64,000 nt of DNA from Parvularcula sp964484475 (GTDB lineage: Bacteria > Pseudomonadota > Alphaproteobacteria > Caulobacterales > Parvularculaceae), in contig CAZAFU010000001.1 of NCBI GenBank assembly GCA_964484475.1, positions 1-64,000 on the forward strand, given 5' to 3'. Position numbers and translations under genes: made by a program. Shown in pieces: positions 7,481 to 16,533 of this stretch; position 1 is the stretch's first letter, and every line of letters begins with the position of its first letter. The notes below the pieces were generated by a model. That model saw nothing but the letters and a program-made list of their open reading frames with translations. It did not search any database and had not been told where the DNA came from.

Positions 7481-8490
7481 AACTCGTCACGCCCTGCCGC
7501 GCGATCGATCGCAAACCTCAAGCCGAAGACCTCACGGTCATCGAAGCGGAAACACCGCCCTGTCCGCCGGCCGGTCTCCTGGTTCGGGTGCTGGAGGTTT
7601 CACTCGATCCCTATATCGGTTCGATGCTCCGTGGCCGCCATATGGGCGAGACACCGCCGGCCCCGATGGCTGAAGCCGTTCCCTCGGCGGTGGTGGGCGA
7701 AGTCGTGCGCAGCGAAGCTCCCGGCTTCGCCGTCGGTGACCTGGTCTTCACCATGGCCGGCGCCTGGGCCGAAATCGTCGCGGTCGAAGGGCGTGACGCC
7801 CGGCTGGTCCCGAAGACCGATATACCCCCGAGCACCTATCTCGGCCCACTCGGGATGCCGGGCCTGACGGCATGGGCCGGAGTGACGCAGCTCGCGCGGG
7901 TGACCGAGGGCGATGTCTTCCTCGTCGATGCGGCGGCAGGCCCAGTCGGCGGGACCGCTGGACAGATCGCAAGGATCAGGGGGGCCGAGCGGGTGGTCGG
8001 CATCGCGGGGGGCAGGCAGAAGGGCCAGATCGTCACCAATGCCTACGGCTTCGATGCGGCCGTGGACTATCGCGCCGAGGGTTGGCGCGACAGGCTCGGC
8101 GAGGCGCTGCCTGACGGCCTCACCGTCTTTTTTGAAAATGTCAGTGCGGAGATGGCCATGACGGCTCTCGCCCACGCCCGCCCCTACACGCGCGGTGTCC
8201 TCTGCGGGCTGGTGGGGGGCTATCACGGCGAGACCCCGGAGGGCCATCCGGTCAATGCAGGCATGGTCATCGCGAAGCGCGCCCGGCTCATGGGGCTTGT
8301 CGTCTATGACTTCTATCCGCGATGGGACGAGTTCCTCGCCGAGGTCACGCCCTGGGTCACCGAAGGCAGGCTTTCGATCGAGGAAGACGTAGCGGTGGGT
8401 ATCGACAGCCTGCCTGCTCATTTCGCGCGGCTGATGAACGGCGAGAACACGGGCAAGGCACTCGTCCGTTTCGGGGAGGCGCACCTGTGA
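7477..8490 (+). CDS. MDR-superfamily NADP-dependent oxidoreductase (PTGR/LTB4DH type)
   Basis: 337 residues from the ATG at 7477, which overlaps the VOC stop (ATGA). Features of zinc-free medium-chain reductases are SLDPYIGSMLRG (42-53), the nucleotide loop AAAGPVGGTAG (152-162), and GLVGGYHG with YDFYPRWDEFL in the C-terminal half. This family reduces alpha,beta-unsaturated ketones or aldehydes with NADPH. In the pathway it is a good candidate for saturating a conjugated double bond. Middle gene of the VOC - MDR - hydrolase unit. Confidence 0.9.
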   Translation: MKLVTPCRAIDRKPQAEDLTVIEAETPPCPPAGLLVRVLEVSLDPYIGSMLRGRHMGETPPAPMAEAVPSAVVGEVVRSEAPGFAVGDLVFTMAGAWAEIVAVEGRDARLVPKTDIPPSTYLGPLGMPGLTAWAGVTQLARVTEGDVFLVDAAAGPVGGTAGQIARIRGAERVVGIAGGRQKGQIVTNAYGFDAAVDYRAEGWRDRLGEALPDGLTVFFENVSAEMAMTALAHARPYTRGVLCGLVGGYHGETPEGHPVNAGMVIAKRARLMGLVVYDFYPRWDEFLAEVTPWVTEGRLSIEEDVAVGIDSLPAHFARLMNGENTGKALVRFGEAHL

Positions 8491-9296
8491 GCATCTCGAC
8501 GCGAAAGGGCTATACTGATGGACCCTACGGCCAGATCCACTACCGCATGGCGGGCAAGCCGACCTCGAACGTCCCGCTCTTCTGTCTCCACCAGAGCCCC
8601 AAGAACTCCCTCGAATTCATCACATTCATGGGCGAGGCCGCAAAGGACCGGCTGGTGGTGGCGGGCGACTATCCGGGCTACGGCATGTCCGACAGTCCGC
8701 CGTCGGAGGAGCTCGCCACGATCGAGACCTACGCTTCGCACATGTGGCGGGTGGCCGACGCCCTACGGCTCGATAGGGTCGATCTCTTCGGCAATCATAC
8801 AGGTGCGAAGGTCGCGACGGAAATGGCCCGGCAGCAGCCCGAACGCGTGCGCTCCATCGCCATGGTTTCGGCCGCCCTCCTGACCGACGAGGAACGTGCG
8901 AAGTTCGCAGACTACTTCACTCCCATCCCTCTCGACCGCGAGGGAACCCGGATCAGGGAGAACTGGCGGCGGATCGTGGCCGGGGCGGGCGAAGGCTGGT
9001 CCCTCGAGGACATGGACCGTTCCTTCCTCCAGACCCAGATGGGCGGCGAAGCCTATGAATGGGGACACAGCGCCGCCTTCGCCTTCGGGCCACCGTTCGA
9101 GAAAGCGCTTTCCACGCTTCCGCACCGCAAGATCGTCCTCAATCCCGCAGACGACCTCCAAACCTGCACGAGGCGGGCGGAGAGCCTGATGACCAATGGC
9201 GAAATCATCGAGCTGCCGGACTGGACCTACGGGTTCATGGACGTGCACGCGAAGGCGCTGGCGGACCTCCTCCTGCCCAAACTCGACGCAGGCTGA
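8487..9296 (+). CDS. Alpha/beta-hydrolase fold protein with His at the nucleophile position
   Basis: 269 residues. The start is a GTG at 8487 overlapping the MDR stop (GTGA). The fold signs are clear: LFCLHQSPKNS (oxyanion region), AGDYPGYGMSDSPP, DRVDLFGNHTGAKVA, and WTYGFMDVHAKAL at the end. The nucleophile elbow, normally GxSxG, reads GNHTG here (codons GGC AAT CAT ACA GGT), putting His104 where Ser is expected. I recall related proteobacterial proteins with LHQTP and GYHTG motifs, so this may be a genuine subfamily rather than a dead enzyme. Reaction unknown. Last gene of its unit; it ends 3 bp from the convergent MFS gene. Confidence 0.85.
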   Translation: MSISTRKGYTDGPYGQIHYRMAGKPTSNVPLFCLHQSPKNSLEFITFMGEAAKDRLVVAGDYPGYGMSDSPPSEELATIETYASHMWRVADALRLDRVDLFGNHTGAKVATEMARQQPERVRSIAMVSAALLTDEERAKFADYFTPIPLDREGTRIRENWRRIVAGAGEGWSLEDMDRSFLQTQMGGEAYEWGHSAAFAFGPPFEKALSTLPHRKIVLNPADDLQTCTRRAESLMTNGEIIELPDWTYGFMDVHAKALADLLLPKLDAG

Positions 9297-9299
9297 CGG

Positions 9300-10808
9300 T
9301 CAGTCATTCTCCCTGTAGCGGTACCGGCCGAGCAGCAGGAGCGGCAGGGTCGAAACAAACAGGATCACAGCGGACATGGTGAGGGTGAAGGTCCAGTCCT
9401 GGCCCGGCAGGATACCGGTATCGGTTCCGAAGAAGTGGACCCCCCGCCCGTCGGCGATATCGGTCATGATGGTCGGACCAAGGCCCGCCCCGAGCGCGAA
9501 GAAGGCATAAAGTGCCCCGTAGATCGCCGAGTAGCTCTTCATCCCGAAATATTTCGAGACGATGTAGGCCATGAAATCGTACTCCACCCCTGCCCCGAAG
9601 CCGATCATCAGGATAGCGAGGGTCGCCCCCGTTGCATCGATATCGGGCTGGGCAAGAAGCCAGAGCGCGATGGCGGGGGAAGCGAGAAAGACGAAGGCCA
9701 CCCCCGGCGCCCAGAAGCGGTCGATGAGGAAGCCGCCGATCATCCGCCCGGCAAAGACCGCAAGTCCCGTGAGTGTGGCAAGCCCCACTGCCTCGTCCAT
9801 CCCGAACTCACGCGCGGTCAGCACCCGTTCGATGTTCGGGATGACCGCGCCGACCGCGTAAGAGATCGGCACGAAGCATGCCGCGAGGAGCCAGAAGCGC
9901 CACGTGGACAGGGCTTCACCGAGGGACATGCCAGGCAGCACGACCGGGCCGCTCGTCTCCTGCTCGGGAGGGGCCTTGCGGATGTCGAGGAAGAGCATCA
10001 TCAGCACCGGGAGAAGCGCAAGAATACAGAATCCGAAGGCCATCAGGTATTCGAGGCGAGGTCCGTTCTGCGCCATGAGAGGCATGACCTGCCGTGACAC
10101 GATGAAGATGAGGGCAAGGGTGCCGGCAAGGGAAATGCCTAGGATGGGCACCTTGAACTTCGTCGCCTCGGCATCGCGGAGCGGCTTGTCCTCGACGTCC
10201 CTCAGGCCGAGATAGCCGATGGGCAGGGCGATCACGAGAGGCAGAAGGCCAAGAAGGATGTAAGCGGACCGCCAGCCCGAGCCGCCGAAGAAATGAAGCG
10301 CCTCGTTGCTGACCACGTATTGGGCGAAGAACTTGGCGAGCGCTCCGAAGACGCCCGTGGCTATCAGCGCGATGCCCAGCGCGATGCCGCGGTTCTGCTT
10401 GAACCAGTTCGCCACCGGCCTGGTGAAGGTGATCGGCAATGTTCCCGCTCCGGCGAAAGCGAGGAGCACCCACAGGATGATATAGAGCGTCTTCGACCCG
10501 GTGTTCAGGGCGAGGGCCATCATCGAGAGGCTGAAGGTGACGATGGATGTCAGCGCGACGGTTCTCGCACCGAACTTTTCGGTCAGGATGCCGACCACGG
10601 GCGCTGCGGCAAAGGCGCCGAAGGTATAGATCGCAAGGGCATTGAGGATATCGCCCGGTGCCCAGCCGAGCGGCGCGAACTCCCGCATCAGCGGCGGGAT
10701 GAACACGCCGATGGTGTAGAAGGGCAGCGGCGAAAGGCCGAGACCGACCCCCACCGCCGCTGCGGAAAGAACCGGCCAGCCGCGTCCGAACTCAGTACTC
10801 TTTTGCAT
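9300..10808 (-). CDS. MFS transporter (monocarboxylate/OFA-like)
   Basis: 502 residues with 12 predicted membrane spans. Signs of the monocarboxylate-type MFS group are GVFIPPLMREFAP after helix 1, EKFGARTVALTS between helices 2 and 3, RPVANWFKQNRGIALGIAL in helix 4, and EYDFMAYIVSKYFGMKSYSA before helix 10. It should carry an organic acid or similar small anion across the inner membrane. It follows the TonB receptor gene in the same direction, across a 145-bp gap with a stem-loop. Together they could take the substrate across both membranes. Substrate unknown. Confidence 0.85.
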   Translation of the reverse strand: MQKSTEFGRGWPVLSAAAVGVGLGLSPLPFYTIGVFIPPLMREFAPLGWAPGDILNALAIYTFGAFAAAPVVGILTEKFGARTVALTSIVTFSLSMMALALNTGSKTLYIILWVLLAFAGAGTLPITFTRPVANWFKQNRGIALGIALIATGVFGALAKFFAQYVVSNEALHFFGGSGWRSAYILLGLLPLVIALPIGYLGLRDVEDKPLRDAEATKFKVPILGISLAGTLALIFIVSRQVMPLMAQNGPRLEYLMAFGFCILALLPVLMMLFLDIRKAPPEQETSGPVVLPGMSLGEALSTWRFWLLAACFVPISYAVGAVIPNIERVLTAREFGMDEAVGLATLTGLAVFAGRMIGGFLIDRFWAPGVAFVFLASPAIALWLLAQPDIDATGATLAILMIGFGAGVEYDFMAYIVSKYFGMKSYSAIYGALYAFFALGAGLGPTIMTDIADGRGVHFFGTDTGILPGQDWTFTLTMSAVILFVSTLPLLLLGRYRYREND

Positions 10809-10862
10809 CGCTGTCCGCTCTCCCTCGCCTCACCAGCATGTCTCGCCCCTTCAGAATGGACA

Positions 10863-10890
10863 AGGCGACGGATCCTGAGATCCGTCGCCT
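10863..10890 (-). terminator. Stem-loop between TonB receptor and MFS genes
   Basis: A perfect 12-bp stem (AGGCGACGGATC with GATCCGTCGCCT) and a 4-base loop, 64 bp after the receptor stop. It lacks a strong U-tract on the leftward strand (TTGTCC follows), so partial termination or mRNA 3' protection before the MFS gene is likely. Confidence 0.6.
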
Positions 10891-10953
10891 CCTGACTGCG
10901 AGCTTCCCTGGAACGAAGGGGAAGGGGTTGGGAAGCTCGAAGACCGGCGCCGC

Positions 10954-13428
10954 CTAGAAGCGGTAGCGAAGCTCGACACCATATTGGGGGCCACGGCGCA
11001 GGGCACCGAAGAAGGCACGCGGCGCCGAACCCGACGCCCCGTCGGGTGCGGTATTGATGTTGGCGAAGAAGTGCGGGGTCTGAAGCCAACGGGTCGCCAT
11101 CACGATCGAGTCCTCGTCGTTGATGTTCTGGCCGAAGGCCGAGAGCGTCCAGTTGTCATGCTCGAAACCAATCCGCGCACCAATAATTGTGGCATCGCCG
11201 GTTTCGGCCCGGTTGTGGACCTGCACGAACTTGGAGCTCTCGTAAGTCACGTCCGCCGAAGCGAAGAAACCGGATCCCATCGGGCCAACACCCGGCAGGT
11301 CGTAGCGCAGGAATCCCGACGCCTGGTGTTTGGAGGTCAACGGGAACTGACGCCCCTCGATCGAGCAGCTCGCGGGACCAGCACCGGCGAAATCGGCGGT
11401 GAAATCCGTACCGGTCTGGTTCGCCGGATCGGTGAGCAACCCACCCCCCGAAGTCAGGGTCCACTCGTCCGGATCGCAGCCGCTCGTGAACTCGGTGTCG
11501 ACATAGGCGTAGTTCACCGACGTCGAGAAATATCGACCGAGATTGCCGCCGACATCGAATTCGAAGCCGAAGATCTCTCCTGAACCCTGGTTGGTGGCGA
11601 TCGAGTTCAGGGCCCCGGAGGGTGTCGCGAGGGCCTCGGTGAGCTGAACGTTCGTTGCGTCGGTGAAGAAAACGGCGCCCGTGAAATTGAGATCGCCAAA
11701 GATCGGAGTCTTCAGGCCGATCTCGTAGTTCTTGGACTCCTCCTGCTCGTAGGCGGGAGAGCCGACCTCCGCACCTTCAGCGCCGTTCAGGCCGCCGGGC
11801 TTCACACCTTCCGCATAGAGCGCGTAGATGACGCCGCCGGTCGGCAGGTCGTAGTCGAGGGTCACGCGCGGAGTGAAAGCATCGAAGGTGGCCTCACCGA
11901 CGGGAGAATTGCTGTCCGTCTTCGTCTCTTCCGCGTACCGCCCCTCCACCGTGATCGAGAGGACATCGGTGATGTCGTACTCGACGAAGGCAAAAAGAGC
12001 CTGGTTCTCGATGCCGCGCGTCCCGAAACGGTTGAAGATCGAGGTGCCGTTGGGGTCATCGAAGGTGATCTCGTAGTCCTCGATATCCTGCTCGAAATAG
12101 TAGGCACCGAGAAGCCAGCGCAGCCGCTGGTCGGTCGGCGAGGACAGCTTGAGCTCGAGGCTGATGTCGCGAACCTCGTCGCGGGTGGTGTTGGCGAAGA
12201 AGGGTTCGGCATTGGGGCCGGAAACGAACCAGTTCACGGAGGAATGGTCGCTGTCATAGCCCTGTTTGAGGTGCTCCTTGCGGTAACCTGCCAGGAACTC
12301 GAGATTGTACCCTTCCGCAAACTCGTAGCCGTTGATCCAGCTTACGAGGGTCTGCTCACGGGAGATACCGTCGAACGCGGTCCCGTCGCCGAGCCCGTAG
12401 AACGGAATGAAATTGGTCCCCGGTAGCGCGCCGGGGATGACGTTGGGTTCGCCGTCGGCATCCTCGTCGGTGTTGAGCTGCACCGTCCCCGGCTCGATCA
12501 CGCCGCAGTAGTACTGGTTCTGGTTGTTGTAGGCCGGCGTCGGGAACGGCAGGCCGTTACCGGCAGGCCCCGGCACGAAGAAGATCGATGAAAGCGAGCG
12601 GTAGCCCTGCGCGCAGTTGTTCTCCGAAGCGTCCTGCAGGAAGATCGGCAGCGGCCCGTCATCGTCGTCATTGTAATTGACGCGGAGGCGCGAGGTGAAA
12701 TTGTCAGTCGGCTCATAATCGAGGACGCCCGAAATCGAGAAGGTCCGCTCGTCGCCGACGGTGTCGCCTGTCACCTGGTTGGTGAACTCGCCGCCATACT
12801 CGTAATAGCGGGTGGTGATCCGCCCGGTGAGGCCATCCATGATCGGCCCGGCCAGGGAGACCGACGCATCAATGGTGTCGTTACTCCCCGCCCTGATGGT
12901 CGAGCTGCCGGTGAAGGTATCGCTGCCGCCGGAGGTGATGAAGTTGATCGCACCGGCATAGGTGTTCCGGCCGTAGAGCGCGGACTGCGGACCCTTCACG
13001 ACCTCGACGCGCTGGAGTTCCTGAGGATCGAGGTTCTGGATTGAGCCAGCGTAATAGACCCCGTCGACGAAGTAGGCAGTACCCGACTCGACGCCGAACT
13101 GCACGCCCGCAAGCACATTCGACTGACCACGGATCACCGGCCTTTCAGTAGCGCGGCCGAAGGCCTTGGAGAAAGACAGGCCCGGCGTGAAGCGGGCAAT
13201 GTCGTCGACGGATCGCAACTGCAGGTTCTCGATCGCGTCCTCGCCGAATGCGCTGACGGCGACGGGAGCTTCGAGAAGCCCCTCCTCCTTGCGCCGTGCC
13301 GATACGGTGATGACGTCATTATCGAAAAGGGGCTCGTCATCGACGAGCACCTGGGCCGTTGCCTGATCGGCCGCGATGGTCAGGGCGAACCCCGCGACCC
13401 CCGCAAGCCATGCTGTTTTCCTGGTCAT
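10954..13428 (-). CDS. TonB-dependent receptor
   Basis: 824 residues from the ATG at 13428 (GGAGG 5 bases upstream). Signal peptide ends near AADQATA. The TonB box region is around DNDVITVSARR, the plug follows (SVDDIARFTPGL, PVIRGQSN, then FVDGVYYAG, LQRVEVVKGPQSALYG), and a large 22-strand barrel ends in LRYRF. The IRGQ and GPQSALYG motifs place it with the sphingomonad-type receptors for organic substrates rather than siderophores. No STN domain, so it is not a sigma-factor transducer. Operator copy 3 lies 51 bp upstream, tying uptake to the catabolic genes. Confidence 0.95.
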   Translation of the reverse strand: MTRKTAWLAGVAGFALTIAADQATAQVLVDDEPLFDNDVITVSARRKEEGLLEAPVAVSAFGEDAIENLQLRSVDDIARFTPGLSFSKAFGRATERPVIRGQSNVLAGVQFGVESGTAYFVDGVYYAGSIQNLDPQELQRVEVVKGPQSALYGRNTYAGAINFITSGGSDTFTGSSTIRAGSNDTIDASVSLAGPIMDGLTGRITTRYYEYGGEFTNQVTGDTVGDERTFSISGVLDYEPTDNFTSRLRVNYNDDDDGPLPIFLQDASENNCAQGYRSLSSIFFVPGPAGNGLPFPTPAYNNQNQYYCGVIEPGTVQLNTDEDADGEPNVIPGALPGTNFIPFYGLGDGTAFDGISREQTLVSWINGYEFAEGYNLEFLAGYRKEHLKQGYDSDHSSVNWFVSGPNAEPFFANTTRDEVRDISLELKLSSPTDQRLRWLLGAYYFEQDIEDYEITFDDPNGTSIFNRFGTRGIENQALFAFVEYDITDVLSITVEGRYAEETKTDSNSPVGEATFDAFTPRVTLDYDLPTGGVIYALYAEGVKPGGLNGAEGAEVGSPAYEQEESKNYEIGLKTPIFGDLNFTGAVFFTDATNVQLTEALATPSGALNSIATNQGSGEIFGFEFDVGGNLGRYFSTSVNYAYVDTEFTSGCDPDEWTLTSGGGLLTDPANQTGTDFTADFAGAGPASCSIEGRQFPLTSKHQASGFLRYDLPGVGPMGSGFFASADVTYESSKFVQVHNRAETGDATIIGARIGFEHDNWTLSAFGQNINDEDSIVMATRWLQTPHFFANINTAPDGASGSAPRAFFGALRRGPQYGVELRYRF

Positions 13429-13478
13429 GCTTTCCTCCCCTGCCGACCGATCTGCGATCCTCGGTCGACATGCCATCC

Positions 13479-13494
13479 AAAAGGTATATCATTT
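13479..13494. promoter_or_regulatory. Shared operator-like element, copy 3
   Basis: AAAAGGTATATCATTT, one mismatch to copy 2. It lies between the leftward TonB receptor (start 13428) and the rightward DUF3598-like gene (start 13600). Confidence 0.7.
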
Positions 13495-13599
13495 CACCTT
13501 CTGCCGCTCCGGACGGGGACGCAAGAGCAGAAAGACGCAGGAACTGACTTTGCAGGGCACAAAGTTGCCAAGAAAGCACAGATTGAGAGAAGGAAGACG

Positions 13600-14106
13600 A
13601 TGCTGGGCGGAATGACCTCGAACAAGCTGAAGAAGATCATGCCGCTTCTGGCGCGCCACGAAGGCGTGTGGGAAGGTAAATACCGGTACTACGACGCCGA
13701 CGGCAACAAGACTGACGAGCACGATTCCCGCCTGATCTGTCGATTTCCCGAAAAGGGGCACCCCTATCATCAGACCAATCATTATCGCTGGGCTGACGGA
13801 AAACGGGAGGTGCGGGATTTCCCGGCGCAGGTGAAGAACGACCGGCTGTTCTGGGACAATGAATTCATCAATGGCTGGGCCTGCGACGTCGATCTCGATG
13901 ACTTCAACAGGACCACCATGCTGAACTGGACCCGGACTGGCGAGCCGGATCTCTATCTCTACGAGATGATCCAGCTCTCGGACGACGGACAGGCCCGTGC
14001 GAGGGTCTGGCAGTGGTACAAGGCGGACCGCCTGTTCCAGCGCACGCTGGTGGACGAACACTTCGTCAGCAAGGACTGGAAAGCCTACGAGGACCAGGAG
14101 TTCTGA
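13600..14106 (+). CDS. DUF3598-like (lipocalin-type) protein
   Basis: 168 residues with no signal peptide. The ATG at 13600 has AAGGAAG just upstream; a second ATG at 13612 is possible. It reads ARHEGVWEGKYRYYDADGNK, then YHQTNHYRWADGKREV, and WDNEFINGWACDVDLDD, a pattern of short beta-strands as in DUF3598 / fatty-acid-binding-type barrels (many are cyanobacterial). It may bind a hydrophobic intermediate. Single-gene rightward unit under operator copy 3, ending 24 bp from the convergent DUF1838 gene. Family call moderate, function unknown. Confidence 0.6.
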   Translation: MLGGMTSNKLKKIMPLLARHEGVWEGKYRYYDADGNKTDEHDSRLICRFPEKGHPYHQTNHYRWADGKREVRDFPAQVKNDRLFWDNEFINGWACDVDLDDFNRTTMLNWTRTGEPDLYLYEMIQLSDDGQARARVWQWYKADRLFQRTLVDEHFVSKDWKAYEDQEF

Positions 14107-14125
14107 TCCTCGCCCGCGGAAGAGC

Positions 14126-14141
14126 GGGGCCTAGCGGCCCC
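14126..14141. terminator. Short GC stem-loop between convergent genes
   Basis: GGGGCC - TAGC - GGCCCC at 14126-14141, followed rightward by CGTCCCTTT. It overlaps the stop codon of the DUF1838 gene. A weak terminator for the DUF3598-like gene is plausible. Confidence 0.4.
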
Positions 14142-15039
14142 CGTCCCTTTGCGGCGGGCGGATCGAACCTTCGCGTACGCCCTTGTAGTACTTCCAGCTC
14201 GTCATGTTGTCCCGGTCGTCGCCTTCCTCAGGCGGACGGTCATATTCGGGATAGTTCCGGGCGATCTCGGTCTTCATGGTCTCGGAAAGCTGGTCGAAAC
14301 CCTGCAGCTTCCGCCCGGCGGTGTGCATGTAGATGATTCCCTCACGGCCGTTCATGCGCATCCAGGGAAGCCAGTCGGACATCCTCGCCCAGCCAACCGT
14401 CACCTTGGCACTGGGTTCTGAAGCATCGAGGAGGTCATCCGTACGCCCAAAGAAATTGAACATCTCCGTCGCGTGGTAGGTGCCGCCGATTTCAGCTTCG
14501 TAGGGGCTGGCGAGCGGGCTCGGATACCAGAGCGGGAATGTCGAGCGATACCACCAGGTGCCGTCCTCGCCGATCTCGCCGCCCCAGCTCGCCGGCTGGC
14601 CGCCACGCCCGGTTTCGTACATCTCGAAGTTCACCGGGTCGTTGGCGACATGCAGGACCTCGACGGTCTCGTTCGTCCAGGGGTTGGTCCAGGTCGCGAG
14701 GGGCTCACCGGTCTCGGGATCCTTGTAGAGAAGGATTTCCCGGGACACGAGGGCGAACCCTTCGCCCTTCTCGCGGTCGGTGATGCGCGAGCACGCCCTG
14801 ATGTTCATGCCCTCGACATCGAAGAGCTTCGTGTCGCGCTCACCCTGCCTGCGGGCGTAGGCGACACCCGACCAGTGATAGACCGCGGGTTCGTTGTCCT
14901 CGAGCGAGCACTGGATCTTGCGCATGATCTTGAGCGCGTCGCCGGGATCGGATGGATCGAGCCTGTCCTGGGCCTGTGCGCCCGCGAACCCGGTTCCGAT
15001 GATGGCGGTCGCCGCGAGTAGTGTCGATCTCAAGCCCAT
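14131..15039 (-). CDS. DUF1838 family exported protein
   Basis: 302 residues from the ATG at 15039 (a TTG four codons earlier is the alternative). A signal peptide (STLLAATAIIGTGFAGAQA) precedes the mature protein. It shows DUF1838 features: IMRKIQCSLEDNEPAVYHWSG, YARRQGERDTKLFDVEGMN, a long tryptophan-rich middle with TWTNPWTNETVEV, and SWKYYKGVREG near the end. The family is uncharacterised; its recurrence with TonB receptors suggests a periplasmic role in breaking down the imported compound. It has its own operator-like element (copy 4) 17 bp upstream, inside the end of the symporter gene. Confidence 0.85.
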   Translation of the reverse strand: MGLRSTLLAATAIIGTGFAGAQAQDRLDPSDPGDALKIMRKIQCSLEDNEPAVYHWSGVAYARRQGERDTKLFDVEGMNIRACSRITDREKGEGFALVSREILLYKDPETGEPLATWTNPWTNETVEVLHVANDPVNFEMYETGRGGQPASWGGEIGEDGTWWYRSTFPLWYPSPLASPYEAEIGGTYHATEMFNFFGRTDDLLDASEPSAKVTVGWARMSDWLPWMRMNGREGIIYMHTAGRKLQGFDQLSETMKTEIARNYPEYDRPPEEGDDRDNMTSWKYYKGVREGSIRPPQRDGGR

Positions 15040-15053
15040 AGGGTCCCCCAAGG

Positions 15054-16529
15054 TTAATTGGTATATCTTTTAGACGATGCCATGACCGCCGGGGCTTCGC
15101 CAAGGGTTTCTTCAGTCGATGGCGTCGCGATCCGCCCGGCGGCGAGGACACCGAAGCCCAGCGCCCAAGGCAGTGTCCTGGCCCAGACCCCGCCCGGTCC
15201 CGCCGGGACCACGAATTCGAACAGAAGCGCGAGCGCGAATGCGGCGACCATCGCTGCGAGGACAGAGGGCCCCGGCGGCCTGATTCCTGCGGCCATGACG
15301 ATGACCGTGGGACCGAAACTCGCACCGAGCGCGGTCCAGGCGAAGAGCGTACGGGAAAAGATCGTCGACGGAAGGTAGAGGGTCAGGAGGATCGCCGCAG
15401 CGGAGACCAGAACGATGGCGAAGCGTGAGACGAGGACCTCCCTCCCTCCGAACCGCCGGGCGAGTCCGAGATCGTGGCTCACCGCCGCGCCGACCACGAG
15501 AAGCTGGCTGTCCACGGTGGACATGATCGCCGAAAGGGTCGCAGCGATCACCACCCCGGCGAAGGCGGGCGGGAAGAGGGCCGCCGCCGCCTCGAAGAAG
15601 ACGCTCTCCGCCGGGACGTCGGCGCCGAAAAGGCTGCGTGCGGAAAGACCCAGGACTGCCATGCCGAGATACACGAGTGCGCCCCAGCCGAGGGCGATCC
15701 CCGCCCCGGTCACGCGGGCCTTCCGGTCCCGGCTGGCCATGATCCAGGCGACGAGATGCGGCTGACCCAAGGCACCGAAGCCGGTGGCGAAAAGGCCCGC
15801 GACAAAGCCGATGGCCAGCATGGCCGGCCGCCCGCCGAACGGATCACCGTAGTTCTCCCCGGCAGAAGCGATGACGCCTTCCCACCCCGAAAGCCCGCCT
15901 GTTGCAAGGAAGGCAGCCAAAGGGAGCACAACAGCGACCAGGCCCATCAGAAGGCCCTGCAGGGTGTCGATGACCGCCACCGCGACGAAGCCGCCGAGGA
16001 AAGTGTAGGCGAGGATCACCGCCGCGCCGAGGAGAACGCCGGTCCTCAGGTCCGCACCGAACAGGCCCTGGAACGCAATGCCCGCGCCCTGAAGCTGTGA
16101 TGCGATGTAGTAGGAAAAGCAGAAGACGATCATCAGGCTCGCGGCCGCCCTTATGCTCCGCGCCGTCCGGACGCCATTAGAGGCCAGAAGCTCCGTGAGC
16201 GTCAGATGGCCCTCCTCTCGGCTCAGGCGCTGGAGCATCGGGCCGGCACCGAGCCAGACTGCTGCGTATCCGGCGAGAATGCCGGGCACCATCCAGAGGG
16301 CGGAGGGCCCGACGCCGAAGACGAACCCGGAAAAACCGAGAAGCACCCAGGCGCTGGAACTCGACGCGGCGTAGGCCAGACCGGCGACGAGGGGACCGAG
16401 GGACCTGCCGCCGAGGAAGAAGCTCTCCGCGCTTCTCGCCCGGCGCGCGGCCCATAGGCCGATCGCGAAGAGAAGGACCGAATAGCCGATGAGGGTGGCG
16501 AGGGCCCAGGCACGGTCGGCGCCTTCCAT
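15054..16529 (-). CDS. Sodium:solute symporter (SSS/PutP family)
   Basis: About 491 residues from the ATG at 16529, 4 bases after the HMG-CoA-lyase-type stop; a longer frame back to 16598 would overlap that gene by 65 bases. Around 13 membrane spans. SSS signs are SFFLGGRSLGPLVAGLAYAA, an AYTFLGGFVAVAVIDTLQG helix, GFGALGQPHLVAWIMASRDR and the family signature region SAIMSTVDSQLLVVGAAVSH. It should import an organic acid or similar solute with sodium across the inner membrane. Second gene of the leftward unit under operator copy 5. Its C-terminal codons double as operator copy 4. Confidence 0.9.
   Translation of the reverse strand: MEGADRAWALATLIGYSVLLFAIGLWAARRARSAESFFLGGRSLGPLVAGLAYAASSSSAWVLLGFSGFVFGVGPSALWMVPGILAGYAAVWLGAGPMLQRLSREEGHLTLTELLASNGVRTARSIRAAASLMIVFCFSYYIASQLQGAGIAFQGLFGADLRTGVLLGAAVILAYTFLGGFVAVAVIDTLQGLLMGLVAVVLPLAAFLATGGLSGWEGVIASAGENYGDPFGGRPAMLAIGFVAGLFATGFGALGQPHLVAWIMASRDRKARVTGAGIALGWGALVYLGMAVLGLSARSLFGADVPAESVFFEAAAALFPPAFAGVVIAATLSAIMSTVDSQLLVVGAAVSHDLGLARRFGGREVLVSRFAIVLVSAAAILLTLYLPSTIFSRTLFAWTALGASFGPTVIVMAAGIRPPGPSVLAAMVAAFALALLFEFVVPAGPGGVWARTLPWALGFGVLAAGRIATPSTEETLGEAPAVMASSKRYTN
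15056..15071. promoter_or_regulatory. Shared operator-like element, copy 4 (inside a coding end)
   Basis: AATTGGTATATCTTTT, two mismatches to copy 2. It is made from the last codons and stop of the upstream symporter gene (which encode SKRYTN) and lies 17 bp before the DUF1838 ATG. Confidence 0.6.
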
Positions 16530-16533
16530 CCCG

